64,000 bases of DNA from Telmatactis stephensoni (lineage: Eukaryota; Cnidaria; Anthozoa; Actiniaria; Isophelliidae), in contig JALIZF010001561.1 of assembly GCA_029948255.1 (NCBI GenBank), forward strand, positions 231,001 to 295,000. Reading direction: 5' to 3'. The notes beneath the pieces were generated by a model, which searched no databases, was not told where the DNA came from, and worked only from the letters and a program-made list of their open reading frames with translations. Shown here piece after piece: positions 33,190 to 45,100 of the stretch; the stretch's first letter is position 1; every line of letters starts with the position of its first letter. Both the position numbers and the translations under genes were made by a program.

Positions 33190-35295
33190 TAGAGATATCT
33201 TTTCCACGCGGAGAACACTAAATTGGTGCAAAGCCCCCACTGCTGCTTTAACGCATACCAACGCATGTCTGTTTGCTGTGAACTAGCTGATTCCTGACAA
33301 GGCAATTACCCAAACAGTGTGAAGGGAACATGCGCAACTTGTTAACGCAGCCCCATTAGTAGCAAACGAATTTCCAATCGGATGGAATGGTTTAAATGGT
33401 AAGCATCCCTGATTAGTTTGAGTCTCCATAAAATCATACATGACCATAGAGCTATACCATTTTGGCTAAAAATGTTAGGGTAAACGTTGGATGTTGGGAG
33501 CGTTCGTAGACAGCGTACGTTGCATGGACTAAAGGTACGATGTCGACAAACGTACGCGTTGATTTTGGGATTGTGCAGAACAATCATATCTCTTTTTGTA
33601 TTTGGTGCAATTCATCCATTGATTTCTTTATCTGTGAATTGCGAATTCCGTCAGAAGAACGTGCGTCCATATGTCACGCCTTGACACTATCTTTAGATTT
33701 CATAAAGTTAAATATGTGGAAAATGCCTCTCGATTTGAAGAGCTATCACTCTTCTTGGTAATGAAGATAATTAACAAGACGATAGAGGCCCTTGTTGACC
33801 TTTCAATAGATCTATCCATTTTTAACTCGACAAATATCAAAATATGCATTCAACCTGTCAATCTTGCAGTTGAAGATCGTTTATCTCGTGTCACATAAAA
33901 GACGAAGTATAAAATAAACTTGTGCTGCCTATCCGTAAATGGAGATATCGAGACTTTGAAGACTTGTTTCATTTACTCACTACATAACTTACGAATCGTT
34001 ACAATCTTATATGATCCATTACGATCTTGTACGTTGACGCCTAATTGTTTTTCTGTATTCCATGCATTTTATCATTATTGCATTCAGATCTAATCGATCG
34101 GATGACAGTTTTGACAGAGAGAAAAATTTCAAAATATGTAATAAAGTTTATCTCGATGTTCTTGATTTTGATAAGGGAATGTCATCATGATCGTTAACTA
34201 AATTCTTGCCTAATTGCAAGCCTAAAGCAGGCTAGGCAGTGACAAACCGTGAAGTAATTCAGGTGTGCATATAGAAAGCCTTCTTAGATAGTAAGACCTT
34301 TAATTTGAGCTTCATTAGAAACTGACATCTCTTTTGTCCCATCAGACGAATTAAATAGCCATAGAGTTATATCGGCAGAAACGTAATACAAGAACAATCC
34401 TGGCTATCAGGGACGGCGTTTTTCTATCGTCTACGTAAAGGTGGATAGCGAAATATCCTTGCATGGACGTAGCCACGCAATGAAGGACTACAGTGAAGGT
34501 TCGTGACGCGGTTTCTGATTTGTAGTAGCAATGTACAGCGTGAACCAAAATTCAATAAAAAAATGTCTGCAAATTCAACTGACGAGTACAATTTTAGTTA
34601 CTCTCCAAACAGTTGCGCATACAAAATAAATTTATATTTGAATATTTTCCGGCGATAACCTATTTAAAACCAAGAAGACTACGTGGCGTTTTGTGGGTGC
34701 TAATGCTAACCCTTATACAGAAATACAATTGAAAACCATTTCACAATTAAAGAAGAATCATTATGTATTCCTAATATATATATGCACGCCAACCTTTTAC
34801 CTTTTACCTTTTACTTTGCCTGTCCTGTTTTCAAGTGGAATAGAGTAACGCTAGCCTATATGACGAAATCATTTGACTGTTTGTTCTTTTGAGACACTCA
34901 AAACTCAAAACTGACTTAAATTTCTGATTAATACTGCGGATAACAGGAATAAAACATAATACGGATCGTCATACTTTATTAGATCGAGGAATTAAGCCGG
35001 CAGAATTATACTTTTAATCCGGCGTCCGCTGACTAGCCATATATGTCAAATGCATGTACGAACATAGCATATAGTGAATTAAGAAGAAAAAGCACACGTT
35101 TAATTCATAACTGATATAAACTGAATTCATTTTTGATTACATTGAAAGCAGGAAAAACTGTAAAACTAGATAATATTTTACGTAGTTTAAGTGTGAAAAA
35201 GAACTACTTAGAATTGATAAACTATTACGTAAAGAATTGATTCAAGAAGAAAACGTATTTCTAAAACAGTTTGAGAAAACTTCATTCAAAGACTC
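33190..35295. other. Probable 5'UTR intron, no gene seen
   Basis: If the first exon at about 35,355-35,304 is right, this is its intron. I see no supportable coding sequence and no clear transposon. Confidence 0.35.
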
Positions 35296-35303
35296 AAACT
35301 TAC

Positions 35304-35407
35304 CCTTTCAGTTCCACGAGTTCAGGAATTGTAATCGAATTAAACCAATGAGCTGAATGAACAACGCAAACGCGGACCTCGTATTTATTTTGCAACCGAT
35401 GACGTCA
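35304..35407 (-). promoter_or_regulatory. Candidate promoter and noncoding first exon
   Basis: On the minus strand a perfect CRE (TGACGTCA, 35,400-35,407) is followed by AAAATAAATAC (TATA-like, about 35,381-35,392). About 80 bases on comes a strong donor AAAGG|GTAAGT (exon end 35,304). Transcription would start near 35,355. It is likely to splice to the acceptor at 33,166 of the twin-loop precursor gene. A cAMP-responsive element would suit a secretory or neuronal gene, but this is inference. Confidence 0.45.
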
Positions 35408-35409
35408 CG

Positions 35410-37860
35410 TCTACATTCCTCAGGTACGTGTATACACTCCTTGTTCCTACGTGTTTACGCATGCGTCGAATAGTTCGGAGTGTTTGACCGGGTAGCGGAT
35501 GGCTTATCCCAATGTGGGAATGCTCTCTTAAGAAATTGATACCAAAGCAAAATTCCTTGCTCCCACAAAAAACTGAAGTTTAAAAGTGGTGCCGTTGTTT
35601 ACGCTATTCGCCCTGAGTTGTCTGAGACGCAGGAGGCCTTGTGAATAAATTATCTTTGGTGACTGGAATTCGTATTATAAACACAATTTCCTCTTTCCGT
35701 CATTTTGGTGAGCTCTTCCGTCGTCAGATTAACTATTATTGGTTACATTGTACTGTCGCAAACATCTACTGAATGTACCCATTTAGCAGGCTTATTTCAA
35801 GAATGTGTATATGTTGTAATGTACTTCCTTGCTCGTCATCATTCTAGTATTTCCACCTTGACTTGCTTAGAGTCTGTGAGGTGAAATTATACGATTTTTG
35901 TTCAAAATTCTTCACGATTTTGTAAATCTCATGTCAGCCCAAATAAGCACATTTCATTTTTAGAATGTTATTTTACGATAAGATTTGAAAGACGATTGAC
36001 TTTCAGACGAAAAACGATTAAATGTAAATTATAGAAAGAATAATTCAACTGTTTTAAACATCACGGAATCATCTCTACTAGAAGAAGCCTTTCAATGTGT
36101 AATGATTCTCTGAAACGTTTTCTTCTGGTGTAGTTAATTATGATCTTTCAAAGCAACAATCAAGACATTGAATGATGGGCTGCCCAGCGTTAACTTTGAT
36201 ATATCCAAGATAACGGGGCAGTACTTTAAAAAACTAATGGCATATTAAAAACTTTGATGGCAAATGCTTAAGGCTGATTGGTTTTGATATGTCAAAAGAT
36301 AACAGGGATAGAATCCACTCTTAACCTTAACTGGAAGAACTCTTAGAGAGACCACCATGGTATAAGAAGACTTGGAATTCCTAAGCAAAAAATACAAGCA
36401 ACGATTTACGAATAGTGCACTGGCTAACTGGCTGGTGAACATTTTGTTAGTGGTCTCATGCGGAACCTTGCGGTAAAACTTTGAAGTGTTGTAACGTACG
36501 GATTAACTCAGTTCAGAATCTCGAGTTTATTGGGAAATATAAATTCTGTTCCTGTTCCTTTAACTGTTAAACAAACACATTAGCTTATAAGTGTGTCCTT
36601 TAAATTCATTCGAAGTTTTTTAAATTCCTTGAAGTGTTTTTACAAGGATAATTCTTTCCTGTTTTCACTGGGATTCAGTTTATGTCAAACAAAATATACA
36701 TTGAGCTTCTTTGATGTGTCCTATAAGGTACTAACGTTTATTGGAAATGTTTTAACATGCTTCAAGGATGACTCAAGGCGACAATTATAGACATTGTTTT
36801 AGTTCATGGGAGGTCCAGATAAAAACGATTATACCAAAGGAGATGTAACCTTCTAGAATGGGTGGATATTTGTTTTTCTTATCTTAGATACCGCATGCCT
36901 ATATTTCAGGTCAAGTAAACAAAATGGATGTCAAAATCAAGCTAGTTATCAAAGTAAATATAAGCAGTCCTCAAGTGTATAAACATAGCCTTTTGGCTTG
37001 TAGTTTGCTCGTCTTTTAGGGATTTGTCGGAGTTTTAAAGATTCTTTTCAGTTCCCTGCCAAGCAAAAACCTCTTCCATGCCAAGCAAAAACCTCTTCCA
37101 CCTCTCTACTGGCAGGGAGACTGGATCTTCTTGTCTTTCATGTTTTTGTCTATCCACATCATGCAATTTGCTGCATGCAAATTTGGCATGGAGAAAGGAA
37201 AAGTATCATCAGCAGAAATTAGAATAATGGGCTGCGCAAACGCCTTGCTACAATCACGGACAAAAATCCTTGAGACAGTTATGAAATCCATACATTTCAG
37301 CTGTTACTTGATTAGCTCGCCTCTTCCTTACAAGTTATTTGTTGAACCCCCCTCCCCCCCCGGGTCAATGTTGTACCAGACGATAGCCCATTCTATGGAC
37401 GACATTGTGCACCTACCTCAACATTGGGTGAGAGGGGGAGAGGGGAGAACAATTAACTGAACGTGATGGGTTTACTCAAAAATAAACATGTTTTTCGTTT
37501 TGTCTTAACCTTTTTGTCCGGCATTGTAGCTATGTTCCTGTTTTTGTTCGAGTATACACCTAATTTGATATATAGTTGATCTGTTCAAAGCTATAAATCT
37601 CAGAAACTAAGCCCGCAATTACACATGGTAAAACAGTTATGAGAGCAAAGATATGTGAAACTCGTGGAATTTAGTTATCGTAATTAGAACTTATGAAACT
37701 ACTATGACTCAATCTTTTTAGAAGATTATAAAAGATGAAAAATGCATTATTGTATACATCTAATTTTTAATATTTTTCTTATGTACTATTTTGGTTTTGG
37801 CTTTGTTCTATGTTCCCTATTTCTTTTTCTTCCGTTTCTGCTTCTTTCTTCCTCCCTCTT
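35410..37860. other. Intergenic, no gene seen
   Basis: No supportable gene. At 37,060-37,100 CCAAGCAAAAACCTCTTCCA is tandemly doubled. Confidence 0.35.
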
Positions 37861-37865
37861 CCCTT

Positions 37866-38106
37866 TTTTCTTTCTTTCTTTCTTTCTTTCCTTCCTTCCT
37901 TCTTTCTTTCTTTCTTTCTTTCGTTCGTTTGTTCTTTCGTTCGTTCGTTCTTTCGTTCTTTCGTTCTTTCGTTCTTTCGTTCTTTCGTTCTTTCGTTCTT
38001 TCGTTCTTTCGTTCTTTCGTTCTTTCGTTCTTTCGTTCTTTCGTTCTTTCGTTCTTTCGTTCTTTCGTTCTTTCGTTCTTTCGTACTTTCGTTCTTTCGT
38101 TCTTTC
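37866..38106. repeat. TTTC microsatellite and TTCTTTCG octamer satellite
   Basis: A TTTC/TTCC microsatellite (37,866-37,920) grades into about 21 nearly perfect TTCTTTCG octamers (37,932-38,100). Long frames exist in several phases on both strands because an 8-base unit without stops reads openly; none is a gene. Confidence 0.95.
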
Positions 38107-38924
38107 TTAAGCTTTCTTGTTTGCTCTCGTGTGACAATATATTGAGTGCATAGTTTGGTAATGGCTAGACCGGAACAAAAAATCATTGTTTAAGGAAATT
38201 CAAAGATGCATAAGGCAACTCTGCAGGCATACTGAGGAAATGACCCTACTCGTGAAATTGGTATTCGCTGAAACCAACCAGAATATTTGAAATACTTCCG
38301 TGACTGTCACAAAATCTCTATTTCAGTCTCAACTAGACGCACAATGGTGCGTTTACTCGTGCCCAGCCCAAGGAATTGAGCCAGCCTGGGATACCTGTGG
38401 TCTTACATAAGCTAGATGCCAGCCATCAGTTTATTTGCTTGGTTGCCCATCCAATTTGTAATATTTTCAAATAATAAAATTTAAGTGTCTAATGTATTCT
38501 AGAGTTACTTTGCAGATTAAAGAAAAAGGACTATTTGGTTTGTATTAGTAATGTTGTTACTGAAAACAAAAGAAAACAAAAAGATTTACAGTCTGCTATT
38601 AGTTAGCCAATTCTTTTACTAGCAAAGGAATGTGCTCGATTGCCTAAGCATCAATTTGGGGAACAATAAATCAAAATTTCTATGCACACACATTCCTGCT
38701 GACTAATTTTTTCTGGGGAGGGAGAACAGGATAATCCAGAGAAAAGGGGTAATCCTGCACTACCATTAGAATGAAGCTTGTGATTTGTTCAAACATTTCA
38801 GTAAAAAAAATATGTGGATTATGATGAACAATGCCTTTTGTTCTACATTTAATCTCTCTCCTTTGTTTTGTTTTACCATTCTCTGTTACTTGAACAAATC
38901 ACAAGCACTGTTCTGACCACAGTG
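38107..38924. other. Intergenic, LINE-tail motif
   Basis: AACTAGACGCAC...GTGCGTTTACTCGTGCCC at 38,330-38,366 matches 1871-1905. AAGCTTGTGATTTGTTC (38,774) pairs with GAACAAATCACAAGC (38,892), which suggests another decayed foldback. No gene seen. Confidence 0.4.
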
Positions 38925-39071
38925 TATTCACGACTCTTAAAACTCCAGTACATGCAGGCTTAGCCTCACTTCTGCGACAGAAGAACAAAAGCAGAAATTA
39001 GAATAACAAAACAAATAGCTCCTGGGTTCGAGGCTAAGCCCGCATGTACTGGAGTTTTAAGAGTCATGAAT
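38925..39071. mobile_element. Foldback MITE
   Basis: TTCACGACTCTTAAAACTCC...AGTACATGCAGGCTTAGCCTC is mirrored by GAGGCTAAGCCCGCATGTACT...GGAGTTTTAAGAGTCATGAA. Confidence 0.85.
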
Positions 39072-39814
39072 TACTGGAGAAAAGCACCAGAAACAAGGCA
39101 GAAAACAAATCCTTCAGCATTTAAGTTTCTCATCAAGTGATTTATTGCACCAATCTTCCTTTTATACATCTTCCTCATGAAAGACAGAGGTTATCATAGA
39201 AACTTGGCTAATAAATGAGATACACCTCCCTGAAAACTTATTGTGTGAGTAATTTCTATACAGTTTCAAATAGATGTACACAACAAAGACTTAACACAAA
39301 AATGTACTATAATAGCTTAGAGGTAGAATATCAAAATGAAATAAAAGGCATAAATTCTTGATAAGTACAACCAAACTCTTGGTTTGGGCTCCCTGTGTTT
39401 GCCTATTTTCAAAATCAGCAAACTGGAAATATGAACGCTCTTGACTGCACAAGGAATATAATTCCAGAACTGATAAGGCTTTGAATCCTTCAAATTATTC
39501 TCTAAGTACCAAAGAGATTATTAGCACCAAACACAAATATCTTGACGAGTGAAAGACACTTTAGCCGGCTTTTTATAGTAAATCAAATCGAACATGGAAA
39601 TATAATTCAACTGCCTCGAATCAAGAAAGTTTTGTCAGTAACATGAAAATGCCAGTCATCTAAAAATTCCAAAAGTCTAAACAACAGAGGGATATAAATA
39701 TATGTCTCAAACCAGCTTAGTCATGTTTTAGAAAGCGAGATTTGCAAGCTAACATTTGAATATAAGTTATCGTCGATTTGTAAGTCAATTTTGAATGAAG
39801 AAGCTTGAATTTAC

Positions 39815-39885
39815 CTTGATTGAGACTCACGAGAGACTCCTATAACCTATAACGCAATGGCTCGATCCGACTGCATTTATAGTGA
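39815..39885 (-). promoter_or_regulatory. Candidate promoter and noncoding first exon
   Basis: On the minus strand CACTATAAATGCAG (TATA at about 39,872-39,880) is followed about 60 bases later by the donor AATCAAG|GTAAAT (39,815). No coding sequence is evident in the exon. The partner gene is unknown; the twin-loop precursor further along the minus strand is one possibility. Confidence 0.35.
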
Positions 39886-40070
39886 AGTTTAAGTTACTAA
39901 ACATTCCTGACTTGTGAAAATAACTCTGTTTTGCTCAGAAAGTTTACTGCTTGATGCAAGTCAAACTGAGCTAAGTCATGTTGTCGCGTCGTCGCGTCGT
40001 TGTCGCGATGGAACGTGCGTGGCCTCGTTTCCATGCCTGCCTAATTTGCATACACATTTGCGACTACGAC

Positions 40071-40146
40071 GATAGATAGATAGATAGATAGATAGATTGA
40101 ACGGTAAACCTAGACTCGTGCCGGCCTACGGCCTGGGCACGAGTAA
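40071..40146. repeat. GATA microsatellite beside a LINE-tail motif
   Basis: GATA x6 (40,071-40,097), then ACTCGTGCCGGCCTACGGCC and CTGGGCACGAGT, a hairpin that recurs at 2829-2864. Confidence 0.7.
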
Positions 40147-40361
40147 TAATAAGACTGTTTCTTTGCAACAATCACCTTTTCACAATTAGTATCCGTCTGA
40201 GAGACTACTTATCTGATACTAGCACTACCTCTACATCTCTTGTATCATACCTCTCCTACAACAACAGTCCTTCTATACTTCTTATCATCATTAAGTTAGC
40301 TGTGGGTTAGTTCATGTTTTCAGAAAAAAAATACAATTTATTAATCTTTTCTCAGTTAAGC

Positions 40362-40643
40362 CTAATTTTTGGACTTTTTGTAATTCAATATAGTTATATG
40401 TTGCAAAAAATCAGTGCCAGTTTTGCTGCAGCATTTATTGGAAATTAACGGGGTGCAATTTTTATAGTAAATCATATGGTTTAGAGTGCAATTTTGAATA
40501 TATTTGAACGAGTGAAATTTCAGAAAGTTTAAAGTAGCACGAGCCTTTAGGCGTATTTCAGCTAAAAGCTCATTCAGAAACACAACAAAATCCTCAATAT
40601 TTTCACCATTTTGTCCTGAACACACTCGTTCGTTTGTAACCAA
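40362..40643 (-). pseudogene. Weak gag-like fragment
   Basis: A 93-codon frame includes NERVCSGQNGENIEDFVVFL and LNELLAEIRLKA, whose pattern loosely resembles the GES-x-x-x-F-x-x-x-L-x-x-L-A segment of LTR-retroelement Gag. The rest is not recognisable and AT-rich. Probably a fossil; it may be chance. Confidence 0.2.
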
Positions 40644-41149
40644 AATATATGCATATTGGTGCTTGGAAATGGGAAGATTTTGATTTTTACCCTGTTTTCA
40701 AAACTCAAATATTTGCACTAAATTCCTTTCCTTTTTTTCTGAACCACATTTCCTTGAAACAACGCTAGCATTGCTCTTAGCCAATTTACATCGTGAAATT
40801 TTAGATCTACATTAGTATTCATCTTATAAAACCACATCAGAGAGAATGAATATTTGTGAGATCCATTGGCCTCGTGACGTGCCGCCGTGAGATGTAGGAT
40901 TTTTGCGGTGTTCCATTTTCCATATGCTAATAAAACATCTTACCTATATTTTCGTTATCTCAAGTATCTATATATAGCTATGATTTCACAGCAATCCGCA
41001 GAATTTAAACTTGAAAGTGTAACTCAGATCTGATTTGGAGTTCCAGAATAACTGATTTTGAAATATCATTTTATTGTTGCTTCAGACAAAACGAAAACCT
41101 GTCTACACCTCTGTTATGTTCCTGTTTAAGCGGGTCGTAGTTACTTCTC

Positions 41150-41621
41150 AGGGTCCCCTATACCTTTTGCGTGAAACGTGAATTGGTCTCTTGCCACATA
41201 AAACTAGTATATGTAACGAGTTCGTAAATGTAAAATCAAGTGTAAAGCTCTTTAATTTTTTCCTAAATCTTATCCGAAACTCAAAATTCGCCTTGTCTTT
41301 ACAAACGCATAACGGCTAATTGCTTAGCATTTCCAAATTACAGTCTATATAACTGAAAACATAGATCCTTAGGGGTTTTAAATCTGAAATTTGAGAGCCA
41401 TCGGATAATTTCACGCCATACAGCGAGGTTCAGAAATGGGTGATTCCGCGCCAAAATAGATACCCGCGGGCCACCTTAAGGTCTAAAATCTTATTGCATC
41501 ATGATCGTGGAATCGTGATTTTTTTGTGAACGTGAAAGAGATTTCTTTAATTATCCGTAACGTGTGAAAAGACCAAACATTTTTGCGTCATTTCATTTTG
41601 CAAAGGGCTATAGGGGACCCT
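41150..41621. mobile_element. MITE with AGGGTCCCCTATA ends
   Basis: Left AGGGTCCCCTATACC pairs with right GCTATAGGGGACCCT. TTTTGCGTGAAA near the left and TTTTGCGTCATTTC near the right are in direct, not inverted, orientation. No coding capacity. Confidence 0.65.
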
Positions 41622-41969
41622 TAAATCTGTTACAGTATACAAGTGGAATTCCGTTGGCGTGATTGTATTAGATTATAAATTGGGAAAGGTAAAGATTTAA
41701 TTAACTACGTTTTTGTACGACGTATCTTCACCGCACGAAAAGGTGCGTATCAATATGGACGTCGTTAATTAAGACTAAGTAACCGCAAAAACGAATTCGA
41801 AAACTTTGGTGTAATTGAATTCTGAACATCAATAAAGCTGTTACATTAGTTCTACATATTCGATAAATTAAAAATCTTCAGAGCATGAGAATTTGAAGCA
41901 AAATGATTGCTTATGGGATGTATATCTCAATAAAGAGTTCACTTATAACGTAGAGTTCTCGATATAATA

Positions 41970-42160
41970 CAGTCGCACCTCCGCTCAAAAACAGTTAACT
42001 CTACGACGGCCGCTTCTTTACTCACAACGAGGACGGTCACAACGACCAGCTTTTCGCGCTCCCACTATCGATCTTATCTATAAATTTACAACGGTCACCC
42101 TCTACAATGGCCGGCACTAAATCTGCCCCCAAGTTGGCCGTTTTGGAGAAGTTCAACTGT
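41970..42160. mobile_element. pogo/Tigger-like MITE
   Basis: The ends CAGTCGCACCTCCGCTC and GGAGAAGTTCAACTG lie between TA dinucleotides. The ends resemble the CAGTTGAACCTC termini of pogo/Tigger elements, and the interior has ACGGCC/GGCCGT-type pairs. Non-autonomous. Confidence 0.6.
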
Positions 42161-42164
42161 ATTG

Positions 42165-45100
42165 TCCTCGATAAACCTTACTAGAGTGGCGTAGATACCG
42201 TTTGGACCCTTACTGGGGTAGGGGAGGGAGAAAATTGGGAAATAGGGAGGAAACATTTGGCGGCTCTATATACATAGCACTGACCACCAAGGTCAAGGTG
42301 AACAAACAATTTCCTAGTAAGAGTCTTAATCGCTATTAAGACATCAAAGTGAAAGATTTGCGGCTAGTTTGCGGTGAAATCTGCAATATCAATTTCTGAT
42401 ATTATTTCACGTCCAAAAACACATTTTAACGAAACGTGCGCTCCTAGGGCTGAATATACCAATTTGAAAAACGATTGTCATACGAGAGGACTGAATCCAT
42501 GACTAGATTGCAAAGGATTATGGGTAAATGCAAAACTTAACTCCCTTTTGGTCTTTGAGCTTGATTTTTAACAACCAATAAAGGTGATTTTCTTGTATAT
42601 ATAAGGGCGAGCCAGTCTAAATGTGAATTGGTATGTTGATATGCATGTGATTTTGTAGATTTTTTTACCCATACTCCCTTTCGGTTGAGTCGCGTAGCCT
42701 TTGTAATTGGACCATTTATCCGACAACGATTTTTGAAATAGTTGTATACATTTCCAGCTAGAAACAATTAGTAAATAATGTTTGCACTAAAACTCAAAAG
42801 TGTCGTGTTTAATCTCAAAAATTGTACTACGCTGCTATTCTCTAGACCATTGGAAATAACAATTAGTACCGACGAAGACGCGCGGGCAATATTTCCGCGC
42901 CCTTTTAATTGATCTTAGTCCCAGTGGCGGAAGAAACGTTCCCAAAATGTTTGAGGATAATCGAATTAACAAGGTCGAGTTCAATGTTGCGTGATAATTT
43001 GAAAATGTCCTAATGCTCCGTCCCCTGAACGTGACTCGGGTTAAATTGTGGTTTGCTGTGCTAAGTTGATGTTAAACTAAACGATTTTGACGCAATATTG
43101 TCCTGTTAAGGAGTTACTTAGCGTGGGGACCAAATACACGAAAACAACATTGATAGAAAATTTCAATTCAATGCAGCGAGTTTTGAAGATCGTACAAAAA
43201 CCTGCAACTAGTTCTCGCGGCAAAATATTGCAACAAATCGTAGCCACGAGTCATATTACCCTACGCCAACTTTTAATGCACCAGTGAAGTGCAAAAATCG
43301 TTGTCAGTCAGAATCATGTGACCTACTATTTTGCGTCTGGCGTTGCCACTTTAACGCGACGGCGAATCATTTTGCATTTGGTGGAAAGATATAATAAGTC
43401 ACTCCGCTTTCATTTGAGTGTCAAACACACAACGTCAGGCACGAAGAAAGTAGGTCACGTGATCCTTTCGCCGTTTGCTGTTCCGCGTTGACGTGAATCT
43501 TAAACTCTCTATTGCCTTTAGTGTTGCGAAACTTTGATCAGGCTTGCGTCTTAATATACATTTCGTTTCTATATGATCCACGTTTCGAGTAACTGAAATT
43601 TCTACAGAGTTATTAACCAGATGTTTCTGAGACTAAATTAAATGATATCAAATTGAATATTTTGACATTATGTACTTTTTTAAAAGAGTTTAGCTCGAAC
43701 AATTTTGAAACTTTTTAAAAAGCACTTTTCGAAACAGAATTAATTCCAAATCGAATTCGGTTAAACTTTTGTCTAATAAACCATATTGGCTAGGGTCTGA
43801 TTAGTTACTATAATTATTATGATGTTGACAAACCAGTTGTGTTTCACTGACAAAGGTGGGAACGTATGACTGACTACTGATAAAATATAAGGTTCACCAA
43901 AATTCGACATGTATCTCAAACATAAAGCTTAACAAAAAAGAGATATCAATCACCTATATAGCTGGTGCATTTAAATACAAGGTATTGTTCTGCCAATAGT
44001 CCGGCTAATCTAATATTTCCTTTTTAAACATGATTGCCGGAAAGCCTTCAATTTTCAGTATTTTTGAAGAAGAATCAAAGGGGGAATAATTTTACTTCTA
44101 GTTGCCAGTGTACTTCAACTAGAAAACTAAAATGAGACTGGGAAGAAACAAGCTCTCTCGAAGGCTACGAATGGAATATTGTACTTTCAATAAAAGACAT
44201 AGAATCGTACCTCACTGCAATTGTATTATAGCTACTTCATTACAAAAACTGTTAAAACTTTTAAGTTTAAGTTTGAGGATTTTAAGTTCTACTTAATATA
44301 TGAAAATTACCTTAAAATGAGAAAGTGTGTCTTCGAATTTCAGTTTGGTGAGTTCTTTTTCAAGCTGTTGTCCGCTGAGTTCGTCTTTCCTTTAACAAAA
44401 CCAACTCAGTTAATCTCTTCGAAGGTGCTTTAATTAAGATAAGTCATAGATGTGGTTTAAAGTGGGATGGCATTAAGTTTAATTTTACTAATAAATTGAT
44501 GTGGTTAGTGTGGGATGACCTTATTTTTAATATAACGTTGACAATGGTTTTTATTGATTTTAATTAGAGTTTGTGAAGTCGTCAAGTTTTAATAAAGAAC
44601 TTTAATTGATTTATTTCGTCTAGGTAAACTTAAAATAAAGAAAATTTGATGATAATTACGGAGGTAGAATGCAAAAACAGCCGCCTTTAACCGCGAGCCA
44701 TAAAACGGCTTCGAACATCCCCTTTCCCGCCATTTTTAAAGATTTCGACTAGACGCGTGTGCCATCATTTTCCCGCCATTTTGAGAACAAGTGTGGTTTG
44801 AGTCTCAATAAAACCTGTCTGTGAGAGTGCTGACTTTTTCGCTGCGTGGCGCCAAATAACATAAAGAATATACCATAGCAGTCGAAATGTTTAAAACAGA
44901 AAAGACAGCCATGAATGAAAATGACAAGAACAAAAACAGAAAACATGATTGACTAGTTTTAGCGCTAAAATATAATGATGTTCAATCACATAACATGAAA
45001 GAGCTTCGAATAAGATTTCCTTGGAGTTTTCTTTTCAGCTCTGAGACTTGTTCAATTAAAATGCCTTTCAAACGAATATGACAAACAACAAGTTTGAGCT

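Noticed and set aside
37106..37460. Overlapping frames of 61 and 109 codons
   Set aside because: No recognisable domain, no splice-site support and a repetitive flank; not enough to call a gene.
37742..38186. Five long frames rich in FRSFVLSF or NERTKERK
   Set aside because: Products of the stop-free TTCTTTCG octamer in several phases.
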